NCBI GenBank assembly: GCA_013373635.1
Contig: JABXHN010000003.1
Coordinates: 248,001 to 312,000 of the forward strand
DNA length: 64,000 nucleotides
Source of the DNA: Flavobacteriaceae bacterium
GTDB lineage: Bacteria; Bacteroidota; Bacteroidia; Flavobacteriales; Flavobacteriaceae
Reading direction: 5' to 3'
Below, in pieces: positions 1 to 9,121 of this stretch. The position numbers were made by a program, and so were the translations under genes. Each line of letters starts with the position of its first letter. The stretch's first letter is position 1. The notes beneath the pieces are model-generated. The model was not told where the DNA came from. It did not search any database and saw only the letters and a list, made by a program, of their open reading frames with translations.

Positions 1-94
1 AAAGGTTAGCGATATTGATCTATTTGAATCTCTGATTACGGATTCATCGATTGAGGTCGTTCGATTGGATTGGTATCCCAATGAAGATTACTAG
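1..94 (+). CDS. 3' end of an unidentified gene (runs off left edge)
   Basis: A reading frame is open from base 2 through 30 codons to a TAG at 92-94, ending in the residues DWYPNEDY. It is convergent with ettA, and the two stop codons share the palindrome CTAG at 91-94. The fragment is too short to name. That the stop coincides with the ettA stop, as at other convergent junctions in this window, supports a real gene end, but chance cannot be excluded. Confidence 0.5.
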   Translation, partial: KVSDIDLFESLITDSSIEVVRLDWYPNEDY

Positions 95-1785
95 TCTCTG
101 GTCAGTTTTTTGTACTTAATTCGAGTTGGCATGATTTCACCTCCGAGACGTTTCTTCTTGTTTTCTTCATAATCACTAAAAGATCCTTCAAAGAAATACA
201 CCTTTGAATCACCTTCAAACGCTAGTATATGAGTACAAATACGATCTAAGAACCAACGGTCGTGAGAAATAATCACCGCACATCCTGCAAAGTTTTCTAA
301 ACCTTCTTCCAAAGCGCGAAGGGTATTTATATCTAAATCGTTTGTAGGCTCATCGAGTAATAGCACATTTCCTTCTTCTTTGAGCGTCATCGCTAAATGC
401 AATCTATTTCGTTCTCCCCCAGAAAGAAGTGACACTTTTTTATTTTGCTCACTTCCTGAAAAATTAAAACGACTGAGGTAAGCTCTTGAATTTACTTGTC
501 TACCTCCCATCATGATGAGTTCTTGTTTATCGCTAAAGTTCTCCCAAATCGTCTTTTCAGGATCGATATTGCTGTGCGATTGATCGACATAGGCAATTTT
601 GGCTGTTTCACCCACACTAAAGCTTCCAGAATCTGGAGTTTCTTCTCCCATGATCATCTTAAAGATGGTCGTCTTACCTGCACCATTAGGACCAATAATA
701 CCTACAATCCCCGCCTGTGGTAAATTAAAATTGAGATCTTCGTAAAGCAATTTATCGTCAAAACCCTTTGATATGTTTTTGGCCTCAATAACATGAGTTC
801 CCAATCGAGGTCCATTAGGAATATAGATCTCTAGTTTTTCGTCGAGTTGTTTTTGATCTTGACTCATCAACTTTTCATAGTTGTTCAAACGAGCCTTTTG
901 TTTGGCGTGTCTTCCCTTTGTCCCTTGTCTAACCCATTCCAACTCTCGTTCCAAGGTCTTCTGACGTTTCGAAGCTGTTTTGTTTTCTTGAGCCAAACGC
1001 TTGGATTTTTGATCCAACCAGCTAGAATAGTTTCCTTTCCATGGTATTCCTTCACCTCGATCTAATTCGAGTATCCAACCTGCAACATTGTCCAGAAAGT
1101 AACGGTCGTGAGTTACCGCAATCACCGTGCCTTTATAAGAAGCTAAATGATGTTCCAACCAGTGAACAGATTCAGCGTCCAAATGGTTGGTAGGCTCATC
1201 CAAAAGCAAAATGTCTGGTTCTTGTAACAGTAATCTACACAAGGCAACTCTTCTGCGTTCTCCACCAGATAAAACACCAATCTTTTTATCTGCTTCTGGA
1301 GTTCTTAGAGCATCCATTGCAATTTCTAATTTAGTGTCGATTTCCCAAGCATTGGTAGCGTCTATCTGATCTTGAAGCGCCGCCTGACGATCCATTAACT
1401 TCTGCATCTTATCAGGATCTTCATAGACTTCTGGAAGTCCGAATTGATCGTTAATACTATTGTATTCATCTAAGATAGCCATTGTATCAGCTACCCCTTC
1501 TTTTACGACATCGATCACCGTTTTTTCATTGTCTAACTGAGGATCTTGTTCCAAATACCCAACCTTGTAACCAGGAGAAAACACAACGTCCCCCTGAAAA
1601 TTAGTATCGACACCAGCAATTATTTTAAGCAAGGTCGATTTTCCTGAACCATTGAGACCCAAAATCCCAATTTTAGCTCCATAGAAGAAGCTCAAATAGA
1701 TATTTTTTAAAACAGGTGTATTACTACTTTTAAATGTCTTGGTCACACCAGACATTGAAAAGATTACTTTTTTATCGTCAGACAT
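91..1785 (-). CDS. ettA: Energy-dependent translational throttle protein EttA (ABC-F ATPase)
   Basis: 564 aa, the usual EttA length. Two ABC ATPase domains are complete: Walker A GLNGSGKST near residues 43-51 and GPNGAGKTT near 365, signatures LSGGERRR and LSGGERNR, and Walker B boxes [11 protein letters not shown] and [11 protein letters not shown]. Between them lies the charged ABC-F linker, which in EttA contacts the P-site tRNA. The family binds the ribosomal E site and gates the first elongation step according to the ATP/ADP ratio. There are no membrane segments. The small membrane protein gene lies directly upstream. Confidence 0.95.
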   Translation of the reverse strand: MSDDKKVIFSMSGVTKTFKSSNTPVLKNIYLSFFYGAKIGILGLNGSGKSTLLKIIAGVDTNFQGDVVFSPGYKVGYLEQDPQLDNEKTVIDVVKEGVADTMAILDEYNSINDQFGLPEVYEDPDKMQKLMDRQAALQDQIDATNAWEIDTKLEIAMDALRTPEADKKIGVLSGGERRRVALCRLLLQEPDILLLDEPTNHLDAESVHWLEHHLASYKGTVIAVTHDRYFLDNVAGWILELDRGEGIPWKGNYSSWLDQKSKRLAQENKTASKRQKTLERELEWVRQGTKGRHAKQKARLNNYEKLMSQDQKQLDEKLEIYIPNGPRLGTHVIEAKNISKGFDDKLLYEDLNFNLPQAGIVGIIGPNGAGKTTIFKMIMGEETPDSGSFSVGETAKIAYVDQSHSNIDPEKTIWENFSDKQELIMMGGRQVNSRAYLSRFNFSGSEQNKKVSLLSGGERNRLHLAMTLKEEGNVLLLDEPTNDLDINTLRALEEGLENFAGCAVIISHDRWFLDRICTHILAFEGDSKVYFFEGSFSDYEENKKKRLGGEIMPTRIKYKKLTRD

Positions 1786-1807
1786 AAATTTGGATAACTA
1801 TTTATTA

Positions 1808-1984
1808 TTAAACTCTTCCCTTAAGTGCATTAAACACCCATGCATTAGCAAAGAAACCTAATGAGACGGCACCGAATCCCCATCCGGCAATCTCATCATA
1901 TTTGAAAATTGCTAAGGCGGCTAGTAACAATCCCATAAAGATCATTATAAATGTAGCCCAGGCTAATACAGTATTTTTATTCAT
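1808..1984 (-). CDS. CAL67264-family small membrane protein
   Basis: A 58-codon gene. The product starts MNKNTVLAWATFIMIFMG and ends WVFNALKGRV. It has two hydrophobic segments (about residues 6-27 and 33-53) with a short polar turn at KYDE, so it should be a small inner-membrane hairpin. Sequence and position upstream of ettA match what I know as the CAL67264 family of Flavobacteriia. Its function is not known. A box GATATTTG at 2019-2026, one base off the -7 consensus, could be its promoter. Stop to ettA start is 22 bases, so they are probably co-transcribed. Confidence 0.85.
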   Translation of the reverse strand: MNKNTVLAWATFIMIFMGLLLAALAIFKYDEIAGWGFGAVSLGFFANAWVFNALKGRV

Positions 1985-2058
1985 TTGAATGTAGTTTTTA
2001 TTCGTTTGTTTGATCTAGCAAATATCGCAATAAAATAAGAGTAAATATAATTTCTACC

Positions 2059-3030
2059 TTAAAATTCAATAGCCGCGTCAGCTCTGATATCATCTAATAG
2101 ACCTATGAGATCCAAAGTGTTTTGATGAGACCAAAGATTAGACTCGTATAGATTATTCTTAAGACAACGGTGTACTTCTTCTATTTCATAAGAAAATCCA
2201 TTTCCTTTAAAGTCGTGTTCAATGGTCTGAGAACCTTCGCTAGTGTGTTGATGATAGGTGGTCGGTTCATGCCATCTGGTATCGATATGAATTCTACCCT
2301 TGGTTCCTGAAATTTGAGCTGTACAATCCGTTTCACTTACAAAACCACTGTAGAGAACAGCCTGTGCATTGTCATAATCAAAGATTATTGAAATTTGAAC
2401 CTCTGCACCTGTTTTGTAAAATTTTGGAATCGTCTTGATCTTATTTGGTTTTCCGAGCATTAGATAAGCTAAAAAAACTGGGTAGATTCCAATATCTAGA
2501 AGTGATCCTCCACCAAGACTTGGATTGAGCACTCTTGAATCATCAGGGCGATTTAGAGCAAAGAAGCCAAAATCAGCTTTGAGGTATTTTAGTTCTCCAA
2601 AAGTTCCCGATTGAACTTTTTCATAGACTTCCTGAATCAAAGGATTAAATCGAGACCACAGTCCCTCCATATAAAACAGTCGTTTCTTTTTTGAAAGCTC
2701 TATAACTTCTTCTATTTCAGCCTTGTTCATGGCCGAAGGTTTTTCGCTTAACACTGCTTTACCTGCTAATAGAGCAGCTTTACTCAATTCAGCATGATGA
2801 TTATGGGGTGTTGCGATATAAACGATATCGACATTGGGGTCGTTAAATAATTGATCGTAATTGTCGTAATAGCGATCGATATGAAATTCATCCGCAAATG
2901 ACTTAGAGCGCCCTATCGACCTTGAAGCCACAGCTGTAATTTGAGCATCATCTATTTGTATTAAATCCTTTGTAAATTTGCGTGCTATATTACCAGGGCC
3001 AACAATTCCCCATCTTATTTTATAATTCAT
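2059..3030 (-). CDS. Gfo/Idh/MocA family NAD(P)-dependent oxidoreductase
   Basis: 323 aa. The N-terminal Rossmann domain starts with GIVGPGNIA right after the start, and the catalytic EKP motif (SEKPSAM) is near residue 97; the C-terminal half is the family's alpha/beta substrate domain. Members oxidise or reduce sugars, inositols or other polyols; the substrate cannot be read from sequence. A TTG at 3046-3048 would add six codons, but it overlaps the -7 box at 3046-3053, so the ATG at 3028-3030 is chosen. Divergent from the acyl-CoA carboxylase gene. Confidence 0.85.
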   Translation of the reverse strand: MNYKIRWGIVGPGNIARKFTKDLIQIDDAQITAVASRSIGRSKSFADEFHIDRYYDNYDQLFNDPNVDIVYIATPHNHHAELSKAALLAGKAVLSEKPSAMNKAEIEEVIELSKKKRLFYMEGLWSRFNPLIQEVYEKVQSGTFGELKYLKADFGFFALNRPDDSRVLNPSLGGGSLLDIGIYPVFLAYLMLGKPNKIKTIPKFYKTGAEVQISIIFDYDNAQAVLYSGFVSETDCTAQISGTKGRIHIDTRWHEPTTYHQHTSEGSQTIEHDFKGNGFSYEIEEVHRCLKNNLYESNLWSHQNTLDLIGLLDDIRADAAIEF

Positions 3031-3045
3031 AAATTTTGTTTTCCT

Positions 3046-3053
3046 CAAAGTTA
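3046..3053 (-). promoter_or_regulatory. -7 promoter box of the Gfo/Idh/MocA gene
   Basis: TAACTTTG on the minus strand is an exact match to the Bacteroidota -7 consensus TAnnTTTG. It predicts a start of transcription near 3041 and an 11-base leader before the ATG. A TATATTTA box on the plus strand at 3069-3076 could serve the divergent carboxylase gene. Confidence 0.5.
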
Positions 3054-3093
3054 ATCAATATTCCTACGTATATTTATATCGAAATTTAACGGT

Positions 3094-4722
3094 ATGGATT
3101 TAGAGTTCAATAAAAACGAAGACTTCAATAAACTAGCCCTGAGTGAACTTAAAAAAAAGTTGCTCAAAGTATATCAAGGTGGTGGAAAAGACAAACTTGA
3201 AAAACAACGTTTAAAGGGAAAACTAACAGCCAGAGAGCGAGTTGATTATCTATTAGATTCCAATAGTAAGTCGATAGAGATCGGTGCCTTTGCTGCTGAT
3301 GATATGTATCTTGAACACGGAGGATGTCCCTCTGCTGGAGTAGTTGTTAAAATCGGGTATGTTCAATCCAGACTCTGTGTAGTGGTTGCAAATGACGCCA
3401 GTGTTAAAGCTGGCGCATGGTTTCCGATGACTGCTAAGAAGAATTTGAGAGCTCAAGAAATAGCGATCGAAAATAAATTACCCATTATCTATTTAGTGGA
3501 CTCTGCAGGAGTTTATTTACCGCTTCAAGATGAAATCTTTCCAGATAAGGAACACTTCGGTAGAATTTTTAGAAATAATGCTGTAATGAGTTCTATGGGT
3601 ATTACACAAATAGCAGCTATTATGGGTTCTTGTGTTGCTGGAGGTGCCTATTTACCTATTATGAGTGATGAGGCAATCATTGTCGACAAAACTGCCAGTA
3701 TCTTTTTGGCAGGTTCCTACTTGGTAAAAGCAGCGATTGGAGAATCCATCGACAATGAAACTCTAGGTGGAGCCACTACTCATTGTGAAATCTCAGGAGT
3801 GACTGATTACAAGGCAAAAGACGATAAAGAGGCCCTTGAGATCATCAAACGAACCATGGATAAATTAGGAGCTCCTCAAAATGCAGGCTTTAGTAGAATT
3901 AAATCTCTTGCTCCTGCATTAAATCAAGAGGAATTGTACGGCAAACTACCTAAAGATCGTTCAACTCCCTATGACATGATGGAACTCATCAAACGTCTAG
4001 TTGACGATTCGCAGTTTGATCAATACAAACAGGGTTATGGTAAGAGCATTCTTACTGGATATGCACGTATCGACGGTTGGGCTGTTGGAATTGTTGCAAA
4101 TCAACGAAAAGTAGTTAAGACTAAATCAGGTGAAATGCAATTTGGAGGCGTTATCTATTCAGATGCTGCAGACAAAGCCACCAGATTTATTTCCAACTGC
4201 AACCAGAAGAAAATTCCTCTAGTATTCTTACAAGATGTGACAGGTTTTATGGTTGGTTCTAAAAGCGAACACGGTGGTATTATTAAAGATGGTGCTAAAA
4301 TGGTAAATGCTGTGAGCAATTCAGTCGTTCCAAAATTTACAATCATTGTCGGTAACAGTTACGGCGCTGGAAACTACGCCATGTGTGGTAAAGCTTATGA
4401 CCCAAGATTAATCGTTTCTTGGCCTACTTCTGCCCTTGCAGTTATGAGTGGTAATTCTGCTGCCAATGTCTTATTACAGATTGAAAAGCAGCGATTAAAA
4501 GCTCAAAACAAGAATATCGATCAACAAACAGAAAAGGAATTACTAGATAAAATCAAATCTGATTATCAAGAACAGATATCTCCCTATTACGCTGCAGCAA
4601 GACTTTGGACTGATGCTGTTATCGATCCTCTAGATACCAGAAATTGGATTTCTATTGGAATAGAAGCTGCCAATCAGGCTCCAATTGAAAAGCCTTATAA
4701 TACTGGAGTTTTACAAGTTTAA
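3094..4722 (+). CDS. Acyl-CoA carboxylase carboxyltransferase (beta) subunit, methylcrotonyl-CoA carboxylase-like
   Basis: 542 aa with both crotonase-fold halves of a biotin-dependent carboxyltransferase. Features include KGKLTARERVDYLLD near the N-terminus, SAGVYLPLQDEIFPDKEHFGRIF, MGSCVAGGAYLPIMSDE and, in the second half, GNSYGAGNYAMCG. The DEIFPDKEHFGRIF stretch resembles methylcrotonyl-CoA carboxylase (leucine degradation) more than propionyl-CoA carboxylase. The biotin carboxylase/carrier subunit is not adjacent, so the partner must be elsewhere. It converges on the M24 peptidase gene with stops overlapping in TTAA. Confidence 0.85.
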   Translation: MDLEFNKNEDFNKLALSELKKKLLKVYQGGGKDKLEKQRLKGKLTARERVDYLLDSNSKSIEIGAFAADDMYLEHGGCPSAGVVVKIGYVQSRLCVVVANDASVKAGAWFPMTAKKNLRAQEIAIENKLPIIYLVDSAGVYLPLQDEIFPDKEHFGRIFRNNAVMSSMGITQIAAIMGSCVAGGAYLPIMSDEAIIVDKTASIFLAGSYLVKAAIGESIDNETLGGATTHCEISGVTDYKAKDDKEALEIIKRTMDKLGAPQNAGFSRIKSLAPALNQEELYGKLPKDRSTPYDMMELIKRLVDDSQFDQYKQGYGKSILTGYARIDGWAVGIVANQRKVVKTKSGEMQFGGVIYSDAADKATRFISNCNQKKIPLVFLQDVTGFMVGSKSEHGGIIKDGAKMVNAVSNSVVPKFTIIVGNSYGAGNYAMCGKAYDPRLIVSWPTSALAVMSGNSAANVLLQIEKQRLKAQNKNIDQQTEKELLDKIKSDYQEQISPYYAAARLWTDAVIDPLDTRNWISIGIEAANQAPIEKPYNTGVLQV

Positions 4723-6068
4723 TTCGAAATATGTGAAGAATTAGCGCCCACTAAAAGAAGTTCTTTTTGACGGCCGTTAATATATCTAAAGCCCTCTTTT
4801 CCAAAATAACCGTTTTCTTCGAGCATGACTCTGATGGTCCTCTTCCACTGAGGAATCTCAACAGTCGTATTTAGTTCTATGGAATAAACGGTCTCTGATC
4901 TCATTGGATAAGCAGTTCCGTCCTCTGTTGTTATTCCATTCTGGGCATCCCACATCCCAATTGTTGTTCCTGAGGAATGACCATAGAGTCCCAATGGATG
5001 AGTATAGATGGAAGGCTTTAAACCTTTTTCTTTAGCTTGAGTTAAAGATGCTTTTAAAATATCATTTCCCAAGGCTCCAACTTTAAAATTTGATGTGAGG
5101 ATGTCTTGGAGTTGATTACCTTTTTTTAAGGCTTCTACTAAATAATCTGGAGCACTAACTTCACCTGGTCGAAGAACGTATGCCAATTCTTGGATGTCGG
5201 TATTCAATCTCAAATAAGTAATTCCAAAATCACAGTGTAGTAAATCTCCTGGCTGAATCACCTCATCATCAGGTCTTCCTGAAAAGGAATACAAATGAGA
5301 CACCAACTTCTCTTCAGAGCGTTGTATATCTACAGTTGGGTGAAACCAGGTATCCAATCCCAAATCGACAACCTTTTGTCTTAAAAACCATTCTAAATCA
5401 GAGGTAGTAGTAACTCCAACAGTTATCTGTTTTGAAGAAAAAGCCTCTTCAATGATTGAATGAGTGATTTCAACTAATTGAGAATAGAGCTTCATTTCTG
5501 AAGGAGTTCTAGTCTCGATCCATCGAACTGCCAAGGGTTGAGATGAAATAACTCGATTCTTATATTTCTTAGGCAAATTACCCATAAACTCTTGATAATC
5601 TGTCTTATCCAATCCATCACAGATATTAAAGTCTTTTGAGTAATTAAGAGCAATTTTAGAAGGATTACGTTCCTTTATAAGCTCGATTAATCGCTTCCAT
5701 TGATCTGGTTGTTGTTCTTTATCCCATGCTGATTGAATTGATTTACCAACAGCATATCGAGCAACCGCTAATTTGTCGATACGATTCAAAGCCTTATCCC
5801 TGTAAAAAACTAAAATAGTTCTTCTTCTCGCGTGCAACCAATTTGCAGGCAGCATCGTCTTTAATACAGGATCTTCATTGTATTCTCTTGAAATAAGCAC
5901 CCACATATCTATATCGGTCTCATCCATAAGATGTGGAAGAAGATTGTTCAATCGATCTTCCAAAATAGAGTCAATTACTTCAGCTTGCTCTCTTACACTG
6001 AGTATTTGTTGACTATAGGTATACGAACTTAGACACACAAGAAATGTGAGTGCAAATTTCTTTAACAT
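4719..6068 (-). CDS. Secreted M24 family metallopeptidase (Xaa-Pro aminopeptidase-like)
   Basis: 449 aa from the ATG at 6066-6068. This start gives a signal peptide (MLKKFALTFLVCLSSYTYSQ); a longer frame upstream would overlap menE and lack one. The C-terminal pita-bread domain has candidate metal ligands: two Asp in HCDFGITYLRLNTD, a His in YGHSSGTTIG, and Glu in YSIELN and VMLEEN. M24 enzymes remove N-terminal residues, often before proline. The exact substrate is unknown. It lies one base after the menE stop, so it is probably the last gene of the men transcript. Confidence 0.85.
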   Translation of the reverse strand: MLKKFALTFLVCLSSYTYSQQILSVREQAEVIDSILEDRLNNLLPHLMDETDIDMWVLISREYNEDPVLKTMLPANWLHARRRTILVFYRDKALNRIDKLAVARYAVGKSIQSAWDKEQQPDQWKRLIELIKERNPSKIALNYSKDFNICDGLDKTDYQEFMGNLPKKYKNRVISSQPLAVRWIETRTPSEMKLYSQLVEITHSIIEEAFSSKQITVGVTTTSDLEWFLRQKVVDLGLDTWFHPTVDIQRSEEKLVSHLYSFSGRPDDEVIQPGDLLHCDFGITYLRLNTDIQELAYVLRPGEVSAPDYLVEALKKGNQLQDILTSNFKVGALGNDILKASLTQAKEKGLKPSIYTHPLGLYGHSSGTTIGMWDAQNGITTEDGTAYPMRSETVYSIELNTTVEIPQWKRTIRVMLEENGYFGKEGFRYINGRQKELLLVGANSSHISN

Positions 6069-6069
6069 C

Positions 6070-7167
6070 TTAATGAAGGTTGTATTTATTAACTGTTTTT
6101 TCTCTTCTAAGTTTACCATTAGAAGTAAACACAAAAGGCCCCGTTTGAATGAGTTCCTTTGGTATGTGATATTTTTCAACAGAAGCAGATGAGGCAATTT
6201 GATCTAAAAGATCCTCCTCTTGCGGGTCTTCTGTAATCAGTGTTAATTTCTGTCCTAAGGTTTTATCTTCTAAACCGTACAAGAAGAAATTTCCTTTAAT
6301 CAAATGTTTAATTTTCTTTTCGACATTTTCAGGAATGATTTTAACTCCTCCTGAATTGATTAAATAATCGATTCTTCCCAACCATGTAAATGAAAAGTCG
6401 TGATTAATAGTTACCAAATCATTAGTAGTCAATTGGCCATCGAATAAGGCTGGAGCAGTTATTTGCAAACAACCTCGATCATCAGAACTAATTTTAACCC
6501 CTTTAACGGTCATAAACTTCTTCTCTTTAAGACTGTCTTTTAAAAGTGGTCGAACAGCGATGTGCGATAGTGTTTCTGTCATACCGAAAGTTTGGTACGC
6601 CCTTGTTTTATAAGGATCGATCGATTCCACGATACGCAATTCTAAATCTTCCGATATAGGTGCTCCCCCAATAATAATCATGGAGATTAAATCCAATTTA
6701 TCTAGTGAATTTTGAACCTGCAAAGGAACCATAGCACAAAATTCTACGCGTTCTTTTAGCTTTTGTAAAGGATTAGAAGTCGGTTCTACAAATTGTATGT
6801 TCAATCCTAATACCATCGCTCTAACAAGCATCATCTTACCAGCTATATATTCACAGGGAAGACAGTGTAGTACTTTTGAATTTGGACTTAAATTAAAATA
6901 ATCTGCAGTAGCTAATGCTGATCCGTACATCGCAGCCTTTTTGACATGCATGATCTTTGGTTCACCAGTAGTTCCTGAAGTTTTCACTTTCACAGTGTCT
7001 CGACCTGAGAGCCAATCTAAAAGAAACAATCCGATTTCCTTTTCAAAAGCTTCCCCTTCTTTAATATAGCTATAGGACACTTTACTGAGTTGTTCCTTTG
7101 AAATATTTATTCCGTCAATTGAAAAACTTGGGTGTACCAGTCTTAATTCTTGCTTTAATTCTTCCAT
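6070..7167 (-). CDS. menE: o-Succinylbenzoate-CoA ligase-like AMP-binding enzyme
   Basis: 365 aa, short for the adenylating superfamily but usual for Bacteroidota MenE. It has the ATP-binding loop TSGTTGEPK near residue 63, YQTFGMTET, the hinge motif WLGRIDYLINSGGVKI and the C-terminal catalytic-lysine motif SNGKLRR. MenE activates o-succinylbenzoate with ATP and CoA in menaquinone synthesis. Assignment rests on family plus location among menC, menA and menD. Its ATG overlaps the CPBP stop by one base (TAATG), suggesting translational coupling. Confidence 0.85.
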   Translation of the reverse strand: MEELKQELRLVHPSFSIDGINISKEQLSKVSYSYIKEGEAFEKEIGLFLLDWLSGRDTVKVKTSGTTGEPKIMHVKKAAMYGSALATADYFNLSPNSKVLHCLPCEYIAGKMMLVRAMVLGLNIQFVEPTSNPLQKLKERVEFCAMVPLQVQNSLDKLDLISMIIIGGAPISEDLELRIVESIDPYKTRAYQTFGMTETLSHIAVRPLLKDSLKEKKFMTVKGVKISSDDRGCLQITAPALFDGQLTTNDLVTINHDFSFTWLGRIDYLINSGGVKIIPENVEKKIKHLIKGNFFLYGLEDKTLGQKLTLITEDPQEEDLLDQIASSASVEKYHIPKELIQTGPFVFTSNGKLRREKTVNKYNLH

Positions 7168-8078
7168 TAATAGTGTGTTTTATCTTTTGGTAATAGTGGC
7201 GAAAATAGTCGTTTCTTCCAATGCTTCCAATGATATTTCTCAGCAAAAATGAAAAGAACGATTGGATAGATAATTAGCAAGGGTAAAAAAACTTCTGCTC
7301 CAAAACTGGGCTCAGATACATCTAAAAAGACAGAATCCGTCTGAAATGCAGTCCATGAAGAAGTTATAAGTAATGCCGAGACTGTATTATTTGCAGCGTG
7401 AAATCCCAATGCGAGCTCGAGTCCTTCATCCATTAGGGTTATTAATCCCAAAAAGAATCCAGTACTGATATAGTAAATCAAAATCCCAAATCCCATCTTC
7501 TCTACCTCTGGATTGCCAATGTGCATTAATCCAAACAAAAGAGAAGTCACCACAAAGGGAACCCATCTGTTTTTAAATAATACTCCTAATCCCTGCATCA
7601 TATACCCTCTAAATAGATATTCTTCAAAACTTGTTTGTAGAGGAATCATTAAAACTGAGATCATAAATAGTGGTATAAATGCCTTTAGATTGAATTGAAA
7701 TACAAAACTCTCAGGACTGATCCAGTATTCTACAAAAGTAACTACTAGGGTAATAAAAGACCAGAGCAAGGCTGAAAAACCAACTCGTTTCCAATCGATT
7801 TTATTCCTGCTAGTGGTTAAAGAGGTGAATGATTGTTTGTGAACGTATCTTACAATTAACAGCAGGAAGGCTAAGCCAATTACAAATTGTAGCAGGGTAA
7901 TCGCTAAGAATCCGTTTTTTCCAAAAAGATCGACTAGTAGCTTCATTTGCTGCTCAACATTGATGTCATTAGTTTGAATCTCGTAAAAATTCCAAGCCAT
8001 CATTCCAATAAAAGCTAATGGAAACGGTAGGTATTTCCAATAAGATCCTTTTGTCTTATATGCCTGCTCTAAATACAT
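7167..8078 (-). CDS. CPBP family intramembrane glutamic endopeptidase
   Basis: 303 aa, polytopic, with about seven or eight hydrophobic segments. The Abi/CPBP active-site motifs are all present: EEYLFRG (EExxxR), the His in FGLMHIGNPE, and HAANN (HxxxN) before the last helices. The family includes Rce1-type prenyl-protein proteases and bacteriocin-immunity proteins. A CPBP gene inside the men cluster is usual in flavobacteria, but its role there is unknown. It overlaps menC by 10 bases at its 5' end and menE by 1 base at its 3' end. Confidence 0.85.
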   Translation of the reverse strand: MYLEQAYKTKGSYWKYLPFPLAFIGMMAWNFYEIQTNDINVEQQMKLLVDLFGKNGFLAITLLQFVIGLAFLLLIVRYVHKQSFTSLTTSRNKIDWKRVGFSALLWSFITLVVTFVEYWISPESFVFQFNLKAFIPLFMISVLMIPLQTSFEEYLFRGYMMQGLGVLFKNRWVPFVVTSLLFGLMHIGNPEVEKMGFGILIYYISTGFFLGLITLMDEGLELALGFHAANNTVSALLITSSWTAFQTDSVFLDVSEPSFGAEVFLPLLIIYPIVLFIFAEKYHWKHWKKRLFSPLLPKDKTHY

Positions 8079-9121
8079 AATCCTTCAATTTTATCCATAT
8101 CCCAATATAGGGATTTTCTATAATACAAAAGATCTTTATCAATAAGGAGCGGACTCTCAATATTATTAGTATATAATGCTCCTGTTCCCAATCCCTGAGG
8201 CAAGATTGAATTTAGAGTTGAAGTCCATTGAGCAATAGCATTAAGTCCTATATTACTCTCTAAGGCTGAAGTAATCCACCACCCTATATTCATGCTTTCT
8301 GCTAGTTGAATCCACTTTGAACTGGCATTAAATCCACCTAGAAAACTTGGCTTTAAGATAATGTATTGTGGTTTTATAGATGCCAAGAGTTCTTCTTGCT
8401 CCTTGTGATCGAGAACGCCAATAAGCGACTCGTCCAAAGCAATTGGAATGGGGCTCAATTTTGAAAGCAGCGCTAATTCCTCTTTAAACTCGGGTTTGAG
8501 AGGTTGTTCAATGGAATGTATTTGGTATTCAGACAGTCTTTTAAGACGCTCTAAGGCATTTTCAGAATCAAAACCGCCATTGGCATCCAATCGTATTTCA
8601 ACTGATAAACTTTGTTCTCTAAGGTATTTTACCAACTCCAATTCTCTTTCGAAATCCAAGGCACCCACCTTAATTTTAATACAAGAAATTCCATCATGTA
8701 GCTTTTGATCAATCTGCTTTTTCATAAAATCAATACTTCCCATCCAAATCAAACCATTAATTTTAATAGAAGATTCTGACTTTGTGAATTCACTGTCATA
8801 AAGCAAAAATGGATCCCTAGATTCAAGTGATCTGAATGCTTGCTCCAATCCAAAGACAATACTTGGATAAAGCTTTAACTCCTCAATCAGTGACTCTTTA
8901 CCTAAGTGGATATGTTGACAGGCCCATTTAATCTTTTCTTCATAATTTGGAACATCATCATAACTTAGGCCTCTGAGAATTCCACATTCACCAATCCCCC
9001 ATCGATTCCCCTCTTCAAGTTTGATAAACCAAGTTTCCTTGGTTTTCAAAACACCTCTGGAGGTACCACTAGGTCTTTTAAAGATCAAATCATATGAACA
9101 ATAAGAAGCTTTTAAAATCAT
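8069..9121 (-). CDS. menC: o-Succinylbenzoate synthase
   Basis: 350 aa, enolase superfamily. The barrel carries the KxK base (IKIKVG), the metal-ligand strands RLDANGGF, IEQPL and ALDES, and the opposite lysine in ILKPSFLGG. It dehydrates SHCHC to o-succinylbenzoate in menaquinone synthesis. The family also contains dipeptide epimerases and N-acylamino-acid racemases; the men context favours MenC. The ATG overlaps the stop of the LytTR gene by one base (TAATG). Confidence 0.87.
   Translation of the reverse strand: MILKASYCSYDLIFKRPSGTSRGVLKTKETWFIKLEEGNRWGIGECGILRGLSYDDVPNYEEKIKWACQHIHLGKESLIEELKLYPSIVFGLEQAFRSLESRDPFLLYDSEFTKSESSIKINGLIWMGSIDFMKKQIDQKLHDGISCIKIKVGALDFERELELVKYLREQSLSVEIRLDANGGFDSENALERLKRLSEYQIHSIEQPLKPEFKEELALLSKLSPIPIALDESLIGVLDHKEQEELLASIKPQYIILKPSFLGGFNASSKWIQLAESMNIGWWITSALESNIGLNAIAQWTSTLNSILPQGLGTGALYTNNIESPLLIDKDLLYYRKSLYWDMDKIEGLCI

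Noticed and set aside
496-1369. Plus-strand reading frames inside ettA
   Set aside because: They are antisense to highly conserved ABC-F motifs and have no start context or recognisable product.
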